From Pollutimonas harenae (GTDB taxonomy: Bacteria > Pseudomonadota > Gammaproteobacteria > Burkholderiales > Burkholderiaceae_B): 64,000 nt of DNA. The stretch's first letter is position 1. The number at the start of each line of letters is the position of its first letter. The notes beneath the pieces are model-generated. The model ran no database searches and had not been told where the DNA came from. It worked only from the letters and a program-made list of their open reading frames with translations. Positions 26,786-35,567 of the stretch are shown in pieces. The position numbers and the translations under genes are program-made. The stretch covers positions 1,364,001 through 1,428,000 of the forward strand of contig NZ_SDQD01000001.1 in the NCBI RefSeq assembly GCF_004153685.1, read 5' to 3'.

Positions 26786-27136
26786 ATGTCATTTGAAGGA
26801 AGTTGTCACTGCGGTACGGTCAAGTTCAAGGTCGAGGCGCAAGCGCCCGCTGCAGCAATCAGCTGCAATTGTTCGCACTGTCGACGCAAGGGCTTTTTAT
26901 TGTCTTTTATTCCGGCGCAGCAGTTTACGTTGCTGCAAGGAGACGACGCGCTGCGCTCCTATAAGTTCAATACACATAAAATCGACCATCTTTTCTGCCA
27001 GTATTGCGGCACCGAGGCTTTCGCCAAGGGAGCAAATCCCGATGGCTCAACCGTGGTGGCGGTCAATCTTCGCTGTGTGCCGTCGATCGATCTGAATGGG
27101 TTGGAGCGTCAGCATTTCGATGGTGCGGCGGCATAA
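26786..27136 (+). CDS. GFA-family zinc protein
   Basis: 116 residues of the glutathione-dependent formaldehyde-activating (GFA/CENP-V) family. Zinc ligands are in SCHCGTVKF (C-x-C), CNCSHCRRKG (C-x2-C) and FCQYCGTEAF (C-x2-C). AGGAG lies five bases before ATG 26786, so this start is preferred to one seven codons upstream. Most family members have no proven substrate; the name does not prove formaldehyde activity. The GNAT gene follows nine bases downstream and is probably in the same transcript. Confidence 0.9.
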   Translation: MSFEGSCHCGTVKFKVEAQAPAAAISCNCSHCRRKGFLLSFIPAQQFTLLQGDDALRSYKFNTHKIDHLFCQYCGTEAFAKGANPDGSTVVAVNLRCVPSIDLNGLERQHFDGAAA

Positions 27137-27145
27137 GGAGTTTAT

Positions 27146-27586
27146 GTGCAAATGGCCGTAATTCGTTTGATGACCATCAATCACTATGATGCTGTCATTC
27201 AGCTGATGCAAGCAACGCCAGGCGTATCGATTCGCGACGCTGATTCGCGCGAGTCGACCACGCGCTATCTTGAACGCAATCCCGGTCTGAGCTTTGTGGC
27301 AGAAGAGGGGGGTGGTTTGGTGGGTTGTGTCATGTGTGGCCACGATGGCCGGCGCGGCTACCTGCAGCACTTGGTTGTTCTTCCCGAGTACCGCCGGCGC
27401 GGTATTGCCAGCGCTTTGGTCGAGCGTTGCCTGGGTCGATTGGAGCAACTGGGGATACTCAAGACTCATATTGACGTTTTCCGCAGCAACACGAAGGCAC
27501 AGGCGTATTGGGAACGCCAGGGCTGGAAGCGGCGCACCGATATCCAGAAATATTCCTATGTTTGCAACGGCAGCATAAACGCCTAG
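27146..27586 (+). CDS. GNAT-family N-acetyltransferase
   Basis: 146 residues. The acetyl-CoA site is in LQHLVVLPEYRRRGIASALVERCL, with the V-x-P-x-[YF]-R-R-x-G-I-A motif, after the central strand LVGCVMCGHDGRRGY; the C-terminal strand is THIDVFRSNTKAQAYWERQGWKRR. AAGGAG is five bases from the GTG at 27146 and eleven from ATG 27152, so the GTG is preferred. The acceptor (amine of a small molecule or protein) is not evident. Confidence 0.9.
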   Translation: MQMAVIRLMTINHYDAVIQLMQATPGVSIRDADSRESTTRYLERNPGLSFVAEEGGGLVGCVMCGHDGRRGYLQHLVVLPEYRRRGIASALVERCLGRLEQLGILKTHIDVFRSNTKAQAYWERQGWKRRTDIQKYSYVCNGSINA

Positions 27587-27784
27587 CCTTCGACACGGAA
27601 TTCAGCCAGGCCGCAACATGCACATCGCCGGATACGAGTGATACCCGAATGGTTTTCCGTCGAAGCAGTGTTGTTATGGTTTGCTTGTTTTTGGTAGGGC
27701 TACGATACGGAGCCAGAGGGAATGCTTTAATCGATATGATGTCTGGGTACGAATACTCATGCCTCTTTTCTGGAAATATATGCG

Positions 27785-28717
27785 TTAAAAGTTGACGTTG
27801 TCCTTGCCCTTGGTTTGCAGCATGGCACGCGCTTCGCCTGGCGTGGCGATTTCCAGCGACAGTTCTTCAAGTATGGTGCGTATCTTGGTGACCTGATCGG
27901 CGTTGGAGGTGGCCAGCCGGCCTTTGGACAGATACAGGCTGTCTTCCAGACCCACTCGCACATTGCCGCCCAGCAAGGCGCTCATGGTGACGAAGGGCAT
28001 CTGATGCTTCCCGGCCGCCAATACCGATAAGTAGTAGTCATCGCCGAAAAGCTTATCGGCAATGGCGCGCATGTGCAGCAGGTTTTCTTGGTGGGGGCCG
28101 ATGCCACCCAGGATGCCGAAAATGCACTGAAGGAAAAAGGGTGGCTTGATCAGACCCCGATCGGCAAAATGTGCGACGTTGTACAGGTGGCCGACGTCGT
28201 AGCATTCGAACTCAAAGCGAGTACCCATGGCGGAAAGTTCACTGACCCCACGTTCAATCTGGCCGAATGTGTTCGACAAAATGAAGTCTTTGGTCATGTC
28301 CAGATAGGGCTTTTCCCAATCGAATTTGAACTGTTCAATCTTGGCTGCGGCGCCCGAAATATTGAAGTTGAACGAGCCCATATTCATGGAAGCCACTTCG
28401 GGCTGGGCCGCTTTTGCCGGTGCCAGACGTTCTTCGAGAGTCATGCCCAGGCCCCCGCCTGTTGTAATGTTTACGATGGCATCGGTTTGTGCCTTGATGG
28501 TGGGCAGGAACTGGGCAAACAAGGCGGGGTCCTGTTTGGGTAGCCCCGTTTGGGGATCGCGGGCATGCAGGTGCACCATGGCGGCGCCGGCTTGCGTCGC
28601 CGCAATAGCCTCTTGTGCGATTTCCTCTGGCGTAATGGGAAGGTGGGGCGACATCGACGGTGTGTGTATCGACCCGGTCACTGCGCAAGTGATAATGACT
28701 TTATTGGATGTTCTCAA
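27785..28717 (-). CDS. BKACE (DUF849) beta-keto acid cleavage enzyme
   Basis: 310-residue TIM-barrel enzyme that condenses a beta-keto acid with acetyl-CoA to give acetoacetate and a new CoA ester. The first zinc ligands are His49 and His51 in MVHLHARDPQTG; the others lie further on (GTRFEFECYDVGHL, VRVGLEDSLYLSKG). The N-terminus KVIITCAVTGSIHTPSMSPHLPIT is typical. The best known member cleaves 3-keto-5-aminohexanoate, but the family accepts many beta-keto acids, including dehydrocarnitine. It is the last gene of an apparent operon with the ester hydrolase and the Bug receptor, which should supply its substrate. Confidence 0.93.
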   Translation of the reverse strand: MRTSNKVIITCAVTGSIHTPSMSPHLPITPEEIAQEAIAATQAGAAMVHLHARDPQTGLPKQDPALFAQFLPTIKAQTDAIVNITTGGGLGMTLEERLAPAKAAQPEVASMNMGSFNFNISGAAAKIEQFKFDWEKPYLDMTKDFILSNTFGQIERGVSELSAMGTRFEFECYDVGHLYNVAHFADRGLIKPPFFLQCIFGILGGIGPHQENLLHMRAIADKLFGDDYYLSVLAAGKHQMPFVTMSALLGGNVRVGLEDSLYLSKGRLATSNADQVTKIRTILEELSLEIATPGEARAMLQTKGKDNVNF

Positions 28718-28812
28718 GTTGGTCTCCTATTCGGGGCAGCAGATACGCTGTGTGCCGACAGAGGCTAACTCAGAACACTGGAGGTGACAAGCTCGCTGGT
28801 GAGTGTCAGCCG

Positions 28813-30378
28813 TTACCATTGGCCGAAGAATACACCTGCCTTTTTGTACGCGTTCGTGCCCCGGTCGACGGCTTCGTAGCTGACTGTTGTGCGTCGCTTC
28901 AGTCCTGCAAACCATGTCAGCAGGCGTTCGCGGCATTCGTTTCGCACCGTGGCGTAGGCAGGGTCCTGACCCAGGTCGTGAAATTGATTGGGGTCTGCGT
29001 GCAGGTCGTAAAGCTGTTCGGGCTCGTCCAGCCAGTACACGTAGCGCCACTGGTCTGTGCGGACGGACCAGGCGCGGGCATTTTTCGGTGTCTTTTCGGT
29101 GAGCAGCCTTGAAAGCCGATAGCTGTAATCGAGCTCTGAGAAAACACAATCCCGCCATTCTATGGGCTGGCCACGCAAAATGGGCAACAAGCTGTGCCCT
29201 TCCAGGCGGTGCGTGGGTAGTGGTTGGCCCAGCCAGGCCAGGATGGTGGGCAGAATATCTACGGACTCCACCATTCTCGACTCGATTGAGCCACGAGTCG
29301 CGTCGGCTTCAGCGGAAGGATCGACCACAATCATGGGTACGCGCTGCACGGTGTCGTAGAACAGTTCTTTCTCGCCCAGCCAGTGATCTCCCAGGAAGTC
29401 GCCATGGTCAGCCGTAAAGACAATCAGAGTGTTGTCCATGAGTCCGGTGCGTTCCATGTGCTCGAATAGTCTGCCCAGGTGATCGTCCAGCTGCGTAATG
29501 AGTCCCTGATATGCAGGCCGTACAGTGCGTATGCACTCATCCATCGAAAAGCTGATGCTCTCTTCGTGCTGACGGTAGGCAGCCAGCACGGGATGGGCAT
29601 TGTGCTTTTCGTCCTCGTTGCGTACGACAGGCAGACATTGATCCGGGCTGTACATGGCGTGGTAGGGGGCGGGCGCAATATAGGGCCAGTGCGGTTTCAC
29701 ATAGCTTAAGTGCATGACCCAGGGCTGGTCACCTTCTTGCTGCATGAACTGCATTGCTTGGTCCGTCATGTAGGCTGTTTCGGAGTGTGCTTCCTGTACC
29801 AGGGATGGGTATTGGGCGTTTCGCATATGCCAGCCGCTGACGGATTGTCCGTCGGGGCCTCGGGCGGAAATAACGAAATCGGTCCAGGGATCATTGGATA
29901 CATAGCCGTGACGGCGCAAGTAGGCCGGATAGCCGCTTTCCTCGCCTGGCTCATGGTGGCCGTCGTAACGATCAATTTCTTCGAAGCCGCCGTTGCTCAG
30001 CAGGCGGCCCAATTCGCTACCACCATCCAGTGCCAGGCGTTCCAGGCCTGCGTGGTCCACCATGACGTGAGTTTTGCCGGCCAGTACCAGCTTGCGGCCA
30101 CTGGCACGCAAGTATTCACCGAGAGTCATCTCGCCCACCGACAAGGGCACACGATTCCAGGTCGCCCCATGCGTCGAGGGATAGCGGCCCGTGTAGTAGC
30201 TCATGCGTGATGGCCCGCATACGCCAGAATTCACAAAGGCGCGTTCAAACTGCACCCCTCTCTTTGCAAGCGCATCGATATTTGGTGTGCGGATGAATGG
30301 ATGGCCATAACATGCCAGATGATCTGCACGTAGCTGGTCTGCCATGATGAAAAGAACGTTTTTGGCTGAGCTCATCAA
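28813..30378 (-). CDS. Formylglycine-dependent ester hydrolase (sulfatase / phosphonate monoester hydrolase family)
   Basis: 521 residues of the sulfatase branch of the alkaline phosphatase superfamily. The metal Asp14 lies in LFIMADQLRADH; the sulfatase motif C-G-P-S-R is at residues 54-58, with Cys54 to be converted to formylglycine; GKTHVMV and TADHGDFLGDH carry further metal and leaving-group residues. The segments APAPYHAMYSPDQ, HPVLAAYRQ and GLITQLDDHLGRLFEHMERTG look more like phosphonate monoester hydrolases than arylsulfatases. There is no signal peptide, so it acts in the cytoplasm. It lies 28 bases after the Bug gene and before the BKACE gene. Confidence 0.9.
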   Translation of the reverse strand: MMSSAKNVLFIMADQLRADHLACYGHPFIRTPNIDALAKRGVQFERAFVNSGVCGPSRMSYYTGRYPSTHGATWNRVPLSVGEMTLGEYLRASGRKLVLAGKTHVMVDHAGLERLALDGGSELGRLLSNGGFEEIDRYDGHHEPGEESGYPAYLRRHGYVSNDPWTDFVISARGPDGQSVSGWHMRNAQYPSLVQEAHSETAYMTDQAMQFMQQEGDQPWVMHLSYVKPHWPYIAPAPYHAMYSPDQCLPVVRNEDEKHNAHPVLAAYRQHEESISFSMDECIRTVRPAYQGLITQLDDHLGRLFEHMERTGLMDNTLIVFTADHGDFLGDHWLGEKELFYDTVQRVPMIVVDPSAEADATRGSIESRMVESVDILPTILAWLGQPLPTHRLEGHSLLPILRGQPIEWRDCVFSELDYSYRLSRLLTEKTPKNARAWSVRTDQWRYVYWLDEPEQLYDLHADPNQFHDLGQDPAYATVRNECRERLLTWFAGLKRRTTVSYEAVDRGTNAYKKAGVFFGQW

Positions 30379-30406
30379 TGTTGCCTGATGCGTATCTGTT
30401 GTCTAT

Positions 30407-31390
30407 TTATTTGGTAACAACGAAACCTGATGCTTTGACCACAGGCGCCCACTGCGCGCGGAATGCCTCCACCAGTTTGCCGGTTTCCTGTGCGTTGGCT
30501 GAAACAGGAATGAGATCGCCATCTTGCAGGGTTTTGCGTACTTTGGGGTCGGCAGTGACCGATTTGATGACTTCACCCAGCATCTCGGCTTTGTCCTTGG
30601 GCATGGCAGACGAGGCAAAAAATGTGTTCCAGCCTGACGCCTGCAGGTCGATGCCTGCTTGCTTGAAGGTGGGGACGTCGGGCAGCGCTGCTTCGCGCTC
30701 TTCGCCGGAAGAAGCCAGTATGCGTATGCGCTTGCCTTGATGCTGGCGTGTCAGCACATCCAGGGTGTCGATGGCAACCGGAACGGCGCCGCCGATCAGG
30801 TCGGTGATGACCGGGGCCGAGCCCCGGTAGCCGATGATCTGACCCTCAGTACCGATTTGCTGGGCCAGCATCAACCCAAAGAAGTGCGGCAAACTACCTG
30901 TTGCTGGAACACCGATATTGAACTGCTTGGGATGCGTCTTTGCCCAATCCACCAGTCCTTTCATATCCTTGATGGAGCTGTCTGCCGAGACAGCCACGCC
31001 AAAGCCATATTCCGTCACCATGGACACGGGCTGGAAATCGTTCTTCGCATCGTAGGGCAGGCTTTCAAAGACAAGAGGAGCGACGACCATGACCGCCGGA
31101 TTGCCCAGCAACAGCATATTGTCATCGGGATCGGCATTTTTGACATGTTGAGCTGCAATACGTCCGCCCGCTCCGGTCTTGTTCTCGACAAGGACCGACA
31201 CCCCTAGCTTGTCTTGCAGGCTATCCGCCACGATGCGTGCAGCGCGGTCGGTGGCGCCGCCAGGCGCATAACCGACAACGATGATGAGCGGCTCGGAGAG
31301 TTGTTTCACAGAATCTTGTGCAGCGCTGGCACTGGAGGCGGCAAACAGGAGGCAGGGCAACAAGGCTGCACGAAAGGCACGTTGGATCAT
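30407..31390 (-). CDS. Bug-family periplasmic solute receptor (TctC-like)
   Basis: 327 residues with a signal peptide (AALLPCLLFAASSASAAQD). Bug features: LIIVVGYAPGGATDRAARIVAD (ligand loop), VENKTGAGGRIAAQHV, and the NIGVPATGSLPHFFGLML hinge region; the pattern GWNTFFASSAMPKD is also typical. These receptors bind carboxylates and work with TctAB permeases, or alone as sensors. No tctAB gene is in the window. First gene of the minus-strand operon with the hydrolase and BKACE genes, divergent from a MarR regulator gene. Confidence 0.93.
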   Translation of the reverse strand: MIQRAFRAALLPCLLFAASSASAAQDSVKQLSEPLIIVVGYAPGGATDRAARIVADSLQDKLGVSVLVENKTGAGGRIAAQHVKNADPDDNMLLLGNPAVMVVAPLVFESLPYDAKNDFQPVSMVTEYGFGVAVSADSSIKDMKGLVDWAKTHPKQFNIGVPATGSLPHFFGLMLAQQIGTEGQIIGYRGSAPVITDLIGGAVPVAIDTLDVLTRQHQGKRIRILASSGEEREAALPDVPTFKQAGIDLQASGWNTFFASSAMPKDKAEMLGEVIKSVTADPKVRKTLQDGDLIPVSANAQETGKLVEAFRAQWAPVVKASGFVVTK

Positions 31391-31408
31391 GACGGGGTCT
31401 CCTCAGAC

Positions 31409-31468
31409 TTGATTTGTCTTAATATTGGGTGGGAGCTTAGCAAGCAGGGTATTAATTGTTCTAATCAA
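31409..31468. promoter_or_regulatory. Opposed TTGATT / AATCAA half-sites in the Bug-MarR intergenic region
   Basis: TTGATT at 31409-31414 and AATCAA at 31463-31468 lie about 50 bases apart within the 115-base divergent region. They are possible half-sites for the MarR-type repressor. The arms are short and the spacing long, so this is weak. Confidence 0.25.
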
Positions 31469-31505
31469 GTATCTGGTTTCTCAGGGAAAGCTCTGACGCA
31501 TAAGC

Positions 31506-32048
31506 ATGAAAAAGACAGACTCCACGCTCAAGCCAGTACCTGTTGCCGTTATGTCGGACGAGCTGCCGACGCTGGGCGACCTGATGATGTTCAGGTTGTA
31601 TCGCGCGTGGTCGGCAGGCAACCCTATTTTTACCCGCCTGTGTGAAGGGCGTTTCAACATTACGCGCCGCGAGTGGCGCTTGCTGGCCATCGCGGCACAG
31701 CATGACAGCCTGACTTCCACACAATTGGCCCACGCGGCTATTCTCGATACGCCACGCACCTCTCGTGCGGTGAGCTCTTTATGTAGCAAAGGCTTGCTGG
31801 CACGCAGTCGTGATTCCGGTGATGCCCGCACTGTGCATATCAGCATTACCTGCCAGGGCCGCACTTTGTATCATCAGATCATGCCGGTGGTTGTGTCGCT
31901 GAATAATATGATTTTTCAGGACCTGGATGCGGCTGAGCTACAGGCGTTGACAATCATGCTGGACCGGGTTGTGCGCCGGGCGGAGCAAATGATCGAAGAC
32001 GATCTGGTCAAGGAAAGACCCCATAGGAGCCGTCCGGGGAAAGCATAG
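31506..32048 (+). CDS. MarR-family transcriptional regulator
   Basis: 180 residues. The winged-helix core runs from about residue 35 to 125: FNITRREWRLLAIAAQHDSLTSTQLAHAAILDTPRTSRAVSSLCSKGLLARSRDSGDARTVHISIT contains the recognition helix (TPRTSRAVSSL) and the wing (SRDSGDARTVHI). N- and C-terminal helices form the dimer interface. It is divergent from the Bug-hydrolase-BKACE operon and is followed by the alpha-hydroxy-acid oxidase gene after 103 bases, so it probably controls one or both. Confidence 0.9.
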   Translation: MKKTDSTLKPVPVAVMSDELPTLGDLMMFRLYRAWSAGNPIFTRLCEGRFNITRREWRLLAIAAQHDSLTSTQLAHAAILDTPRTSRAVSSLCSKGLLARSRDSGDARTVHISITCQGRTLYHQIMPVVVSLNNMIFQDLDAAELQALTIMLDRVVRRAEQMIEDDLVKERPHRSRPGKA

Positions 32049-32151
32049 AGGCAAGTGCGTCAGGCGGTATTCAAGAGGGGTGGGATTCACGTAATATCAG
32101 GTCTTGCGTGCAGTATTGTTCAATCTTTTTGCAAATTACCGTATCACCTTC

Positions 32152-33363
32152 ATGTCCACCAAGCCTCCCCGCGCTTTGCGCCGTATTTTTTCCCTGAATG
32201 ACTTTGAGCGTCCGGCCCGCAAGAAGTTGCCGCGGCCCATTTTCAGCTATATCTACAATGGGGCAGACGAGGAGGTATCGCTCGCGCATAATCGCACGGC
32301 ATTCAATGATTACCTGCTGTTGCCGCGTATGCTCGAAGACGTATCGGCACGCTCTCAAACAATAGAACTATTCGGGCAAACCTACAGTTCGCCTTTCGGT
32401 ATCTCGCCGGTGGGCCTGGGGGCCTTGTATGCCTATCGGGGTGATATCGTGCTGGCCAATGCCGCCGCTCGCGCCAATATTCCTGCCATCTTGAGTGGAG
32501 CCTCGTTGATACCCATGGAAGAGGTCGCCCGCCAGGCGCCCAACACTTGGTTTCAGGCCTACATGCCAGGAGACGTCGAGCGTGTCGATGCCTTGCTGGC
32601 ACGCGTCAAGGCAGCCGGTTTCAATACTCTGGTGGTAACGGTTGACCTTCCTGTATCGGTCAACCCTGAAAACTATATACGCAATGGTTTCAGTTCGCCG
32701 CTGCGACCCAGTGTGCAACTGGCCTGGCAGGGCCTGAGCCATCCGCGCTGGTTACTGGGCACTTTTGGCCGAACCCTGTTGCAGCACGGTATGCCGCATC
32801 TGGAAAACTGGCGTGCTGAGCGCGGGGCGCCGATTCTTTCTGCCACAATAGAAAAAGACCTCCAGGCACGCGACCATTTCAATTGGGGGCATATGCGCCA
32901 GATTCGCGACCGCTGGCAAGGCACGCTGATCGTCAAGGGTCTGGTGCGCTGGCAAGACGCCGTACGGGCCAGGGATGCCGGTGTTGATGGCATCATTGTC
33001 TCCAACCATGGGGGCCGGCAAATGGATGGGTCGGTTTCACCTTTGCATGTCTTGCCTGAAATCGTCAAGGCGGTACCCGATGTGGTGGTCATGATGGACA
33101 GCGGCATCCGGCGCGGCAGCGACGTCATCAAGGCTTTGTCGCTGGGTGCCCGTTGTGTTTTTGCGGGCCGGCCCTTCAATTATGCATCCAGTGTGGCGGG
33201 CGGGGCAGGGGTTGATCACGCCATAAATATCCTGCAAACCGAGCTACATCGAGCTATGGCGCTGCTGGGCTTGAACCGGCTGGAAGAGCTGGATGGCACG
33301 ATGGTGCGCCACGTCGATAGTTTGCGGCCTGCTCGCTCGCCCTCTTCAACCCTGCGCCAATAA
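32152..33363 (+). CDS. FMN-dependent alpha-hydroxy-acid oxidase/dehydrogenase (LldD family)
   Basis: 403 residues from ATG 32152; a TTG at 32104 would add 16 residues without similarity. The TIM-barrel enzyme oxidises an L-2-hydroxy acid to the 2-keto acid. Family signatures: FSYIYNGADEEVSLAHNR near the N-terminus, PFGISPVGLGALY, TLVVTVDLPVSVNPENYIRNGF, and the active-site SNHGGRQMDGSVSPLHVLPEIV with the catalytic His and the substrate-binding Arg; SGIRRGSDVIKALSLGA binds the FMN phosphate. The substrate could be lactate, mandelate or glycolate. The neighbouring MarR gene is on the same strand. Confidence 0.93.
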   Translation: MSTKPPRALRRIFSLNDFERPARKKLPRPIFSYIYNGADEEVSLAHNRTAFNDYLLLPRMLEDVSARSQTIELFGQTYSSPFGISPVGLGALYAYRGDIVLANAAARANIPAILSGASLIPMEEVARQAPNTWFQAYMPGDVERVDALLARVKAAGFNTLVVTVDLPVSVNPENYIRNGFSSPLRPSVQLAWQGLSHPRWLLGTFGRTLLQHGMPHLENWRAERGAPILSATIEKDLQARDHFNWGHMRQIRDRWQGTLIVKGLVRWQDAVRARDAGVDGIIVSNHGGRQMDGSVSPLHVLPEIVKAVPDVVVMMDSGIRRGSDVIKALSLGARCVFAGRPFNYASSVAGGAGVDHAINILQTELHRAMALLGLNRLEELDGTMVRHVDSLRPARSPSSTLRQ

Positions 33364-33400
33364 CCTGATCCTGCTGCTTGCACACTTTCGGTCCAGTCCT

Positions 33401-34537
33401 ATGAAAACTTTGTTTTTGGCCAGCTTGCTTGCTTTTTTGCTTGCATTGCTGATTTCCAGCGCATACGAACCGAAGCCACTGGAAGCGCAACTCATGCATT
33501 TGCAGCTTGAACAGCGTCTGCCCGAGGCTGCCCATGAGCTCGCTGAGGAACCTGCTGACATCCAGGCGCTTTTTCTTGCCTACGCCGACGATCCGGTATT
33601 GCTGGCCAAGGCAAGGCTGGCTCTGCTGCGCTATTCCAATCTGGCAAGACCCGTGTTCCAGTCTTTTGGCGCCAGCCAGGAGTTTCAGAACGTTCTGAGG
33701 CGCTACGGAGAAGACGTCATCTTGCCGATCCACTATTTCCTTACGCATGAAATCCTGACGCTCGAACTCATGCGTGGCTTAAGCGATACGGCCAAATCGG
33801 CCCTGGATTCGTTCCGAGGGCTGTGGGGTGATGGTGATGCCTCTGCGTCGACCGACACCAGCGGCGTGCTGTCTGGTGAAGAACGGGGCAGATATGCCAT
33901 TCAGTTTCTTAAGATCGAGGGCTATGATTTTCTGGGACAGTTTGTGGTGAGCCCGGACGGAGAGGTCGGCTGGGTCCAGACTGAGCGTGTGCTCGAAGGC
34001 ATCAACAGCTTTTTTGGGAGCGGTGTCAGGGGTCTGGAAACCCGCTTGCTGCGTGATGAAGCCGTGCGGCTTGGTGATGTGGGCTGGGCTGCGGTCGACG
34101 TGGCCATTGGTGCTAGCGCGTTCAAGATATTGCGTATGGGGAAAGCAGGTTCCGCCAGCGCCCGCTCCCTTACTTTCTCTGAGCGCTCTGCAGCGCTGGG
34201 GTCCGGTTTATGGCGAGGCAGCCAGATCGGCACGCGATTGGTCAAGTACGGCGCGCCGGCTGTGCTGGCTTATATCGCCGTTCGACATCCCAGCATCATC
34301 AACTCCATGCTGGGTGCAGCAGCCGAAAAACTCGGATTGCCGGTGCTGTGGGTGCAGATAGCAGGCTGGACGCTGTTGCTGCTGCCAATCATGTTGTTGC
34401 TGCGTTTCGTCCTGCGGCCGCTGGTCTGGATAATGGCCGGCTTGGTCCGCATGCTTGGCTGGCTAGACACGATGTTGCGCAGACGCAGCCACACAGCAAC
34501 GGCTGTCTATCGCCCTCGGTACGAGCGTACCCTGTAG
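33401..34537 (+). CDS. Uncharacterised inner-membrane protein
   Basis: Not recognised. From ATG 33401 there are 378 residues: an N-terminal membrane anchor (about 3-21), a mostly helical soluble domain (about 25-310) with the acidic tract GDGDASASTDTSG, then one or two C-terminal membrane spans (VLWVQIAGWTLLLLPIMLLL, then RFVLRPLVWIMAGLVRMLGWL) and a basic tail. The middle has a Gly/Ser-rich part (FGSGVRGLETRLL, IGASAFKILRMGKAGSASA). The oxidase gene ends 37 bases before; the patatin-like gene converges with 10 bases between the stops. It appears intact and codon use matches its neighbours. Confidence 0.8.
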   Translation: MKTLFLASLLAFLLALLISSAYEPKPLEAQLMHLQLEQRLPEAAHELAEEPADIQALFLAYADDPVLLAKARLALLRYSNLARPVFQSFGASQEFQNVLRRYGEDVILPIHYFLTHEILTLELMRGLSDTAKSALDSFRGLWGDGDASASTDTSGVLSGEERGRYAIQFLKIEGYDFLGQFVVSPDGEVGWVQTERVLEGINSFFGSGVRGLETRLLRDEAVRLGDVGWAAVDVAIGASAFKILRMGKAGSASARSLTFSERSAALGSGLWRGSQIGTRLVKYGAPAVLAYIAVRHPSIINSMLGAAAEKLGLPVLWVQIAGWTLLLLPIMLLLRFVLRPLVWIMAGLVRMLGWLDTMLRRRSHTATAVYRPRYERTL

Positions 34538-34547
34538 TGGATTTCCG

Positions 34548-35480
34548 TTAGTCCAGCCCCAGCATTTCTTTCAGTTCGGGCAGAACATGCTGGGCTGCAT
34601 GCTCGCCTTCTTCGATGGCCTGGGCGGCGCGGTGGTAATCCATCAGAGCAAGATTGGCCAGGCGTGGCCGGATCAGTATGTCGGCGGGCTCGCCGGCCAG
34701 GCGGCTGCGGGTGATGCGTACCTGCATGATATTCAGGCTGATGCTCAACACGTCGAATATGGATGGCAGCGGAAGCGATGAAGCAGGGCCATTCGATGCA
34801 TCTGCACCGTTCTTCAGTCGCCCCAGCTTTAGTGGCAACTTGTCGAGCATGGTCGACAACGCTGTTGGTGTGGCTTGAGCGTCGGAGTTTTCGGAGGCCC
34901 GTCCCAGGTCAAAGTGACGCCCGATCAGATCGGAGTTCAGGTCGACGGCAATGACGATGTCGGCGCCCATCGCGCGACAGAGCGATACAGGTACAGGATT
35001 GACCAGTGCACCATCCACCAACAAGCGACCGTCCATTTCAACAGGTTTGAACAGGCCGGGCAGAGCGGCTGATGCACGTACTGCATCGATGACGGGGCCT
35101 TCGCGCAACCATACCTCACGCCCCGAGATGAGCTCGGTGGCAACGGCGCCATAAACTTTGGGCAATGAGGCGATGTCCCGTTCACTGAAGTGTGAGCGCA
35201 AATAGGTAAACAGTTTTTCGCCGTGAATCAGGCCGCCGGTAAGGGTGAAATCGAGCAGGCCCATGACGCTTTGCCAGGTCAGGCTGCGCACCCATTTTTC
35301 GAGGGGCTCGAGCTGCCCATCGACATAAGCGGCTCCGACCAAAGAGCCTATGGATGTGCCGCACACAATATCGGGCGTGATGCCGGCCTCTTCAAGCACG
35401 CGTATAACACCTATGTGCGACCAGCCGCGTGCCGAGCCACTGCCCAGGGCGAGTCCGATCTTGGGTTTGCTCAGTTGCAT
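34548..35480 (-). CDS. Patatin-like phospholipase (RssA-like)
   Basis: 310 residues with the Ser-Asp dyad of patatins: the oxyanion loop LGSGSARGWSHIGVIRVL, the nucleophile Ser in CGTSIGSLVGAAY and the Asp in DGALVNPVPVSLC. The C-terminal third (about 220-310) is less conserved, ending in a helical part (RAAQAIEEGEHAAQHVLPELKEML). No signal peptide is present, so it is cytoplasmic or membrane-associated like RssA/NTE-type proteins. The substrate is probably a phospholipid or lysophospholipid. It lies 87 bases beyond tpm on the same strand, in a gap with no clear promoter. Confidence 0.92.
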   Translation of the reverse strand: MQLSKPKIGLALGSGSARGWSHIGVIRVLEEAGITPDIVCGTSIGSLVGAAYVDGQLEPLEKWVRSLTWQSVMGLLDFTLTGGLIHGEKLFTYLRSHFSERDIASLPKVYGAVATELISGREVWLREGPVIDAVRASAALPGLFKPVEMDGRLLVDGALVNPVPVSLCRAMGADIVIAVDLNSDLIGRHFDLGRASENSDAQATPTALSTMLDKLPLKLGRLKNGADASNGPASSLPLPSIFDVLSISLNIMQVRITRSRLAGEPADILIRPRLANLALMDYHRAAQAIEEGEHAAQHVLPELKEMLGLD

Positions 35481-35567
35481 GCGCGTTTACTTTGAAAAGG
35501 GCAGAGGCCAGGCCCCTTATATTACGGAATCCCTGAAGCTTGCGCAGTGAAGTCTGGTCGCCGCAGG

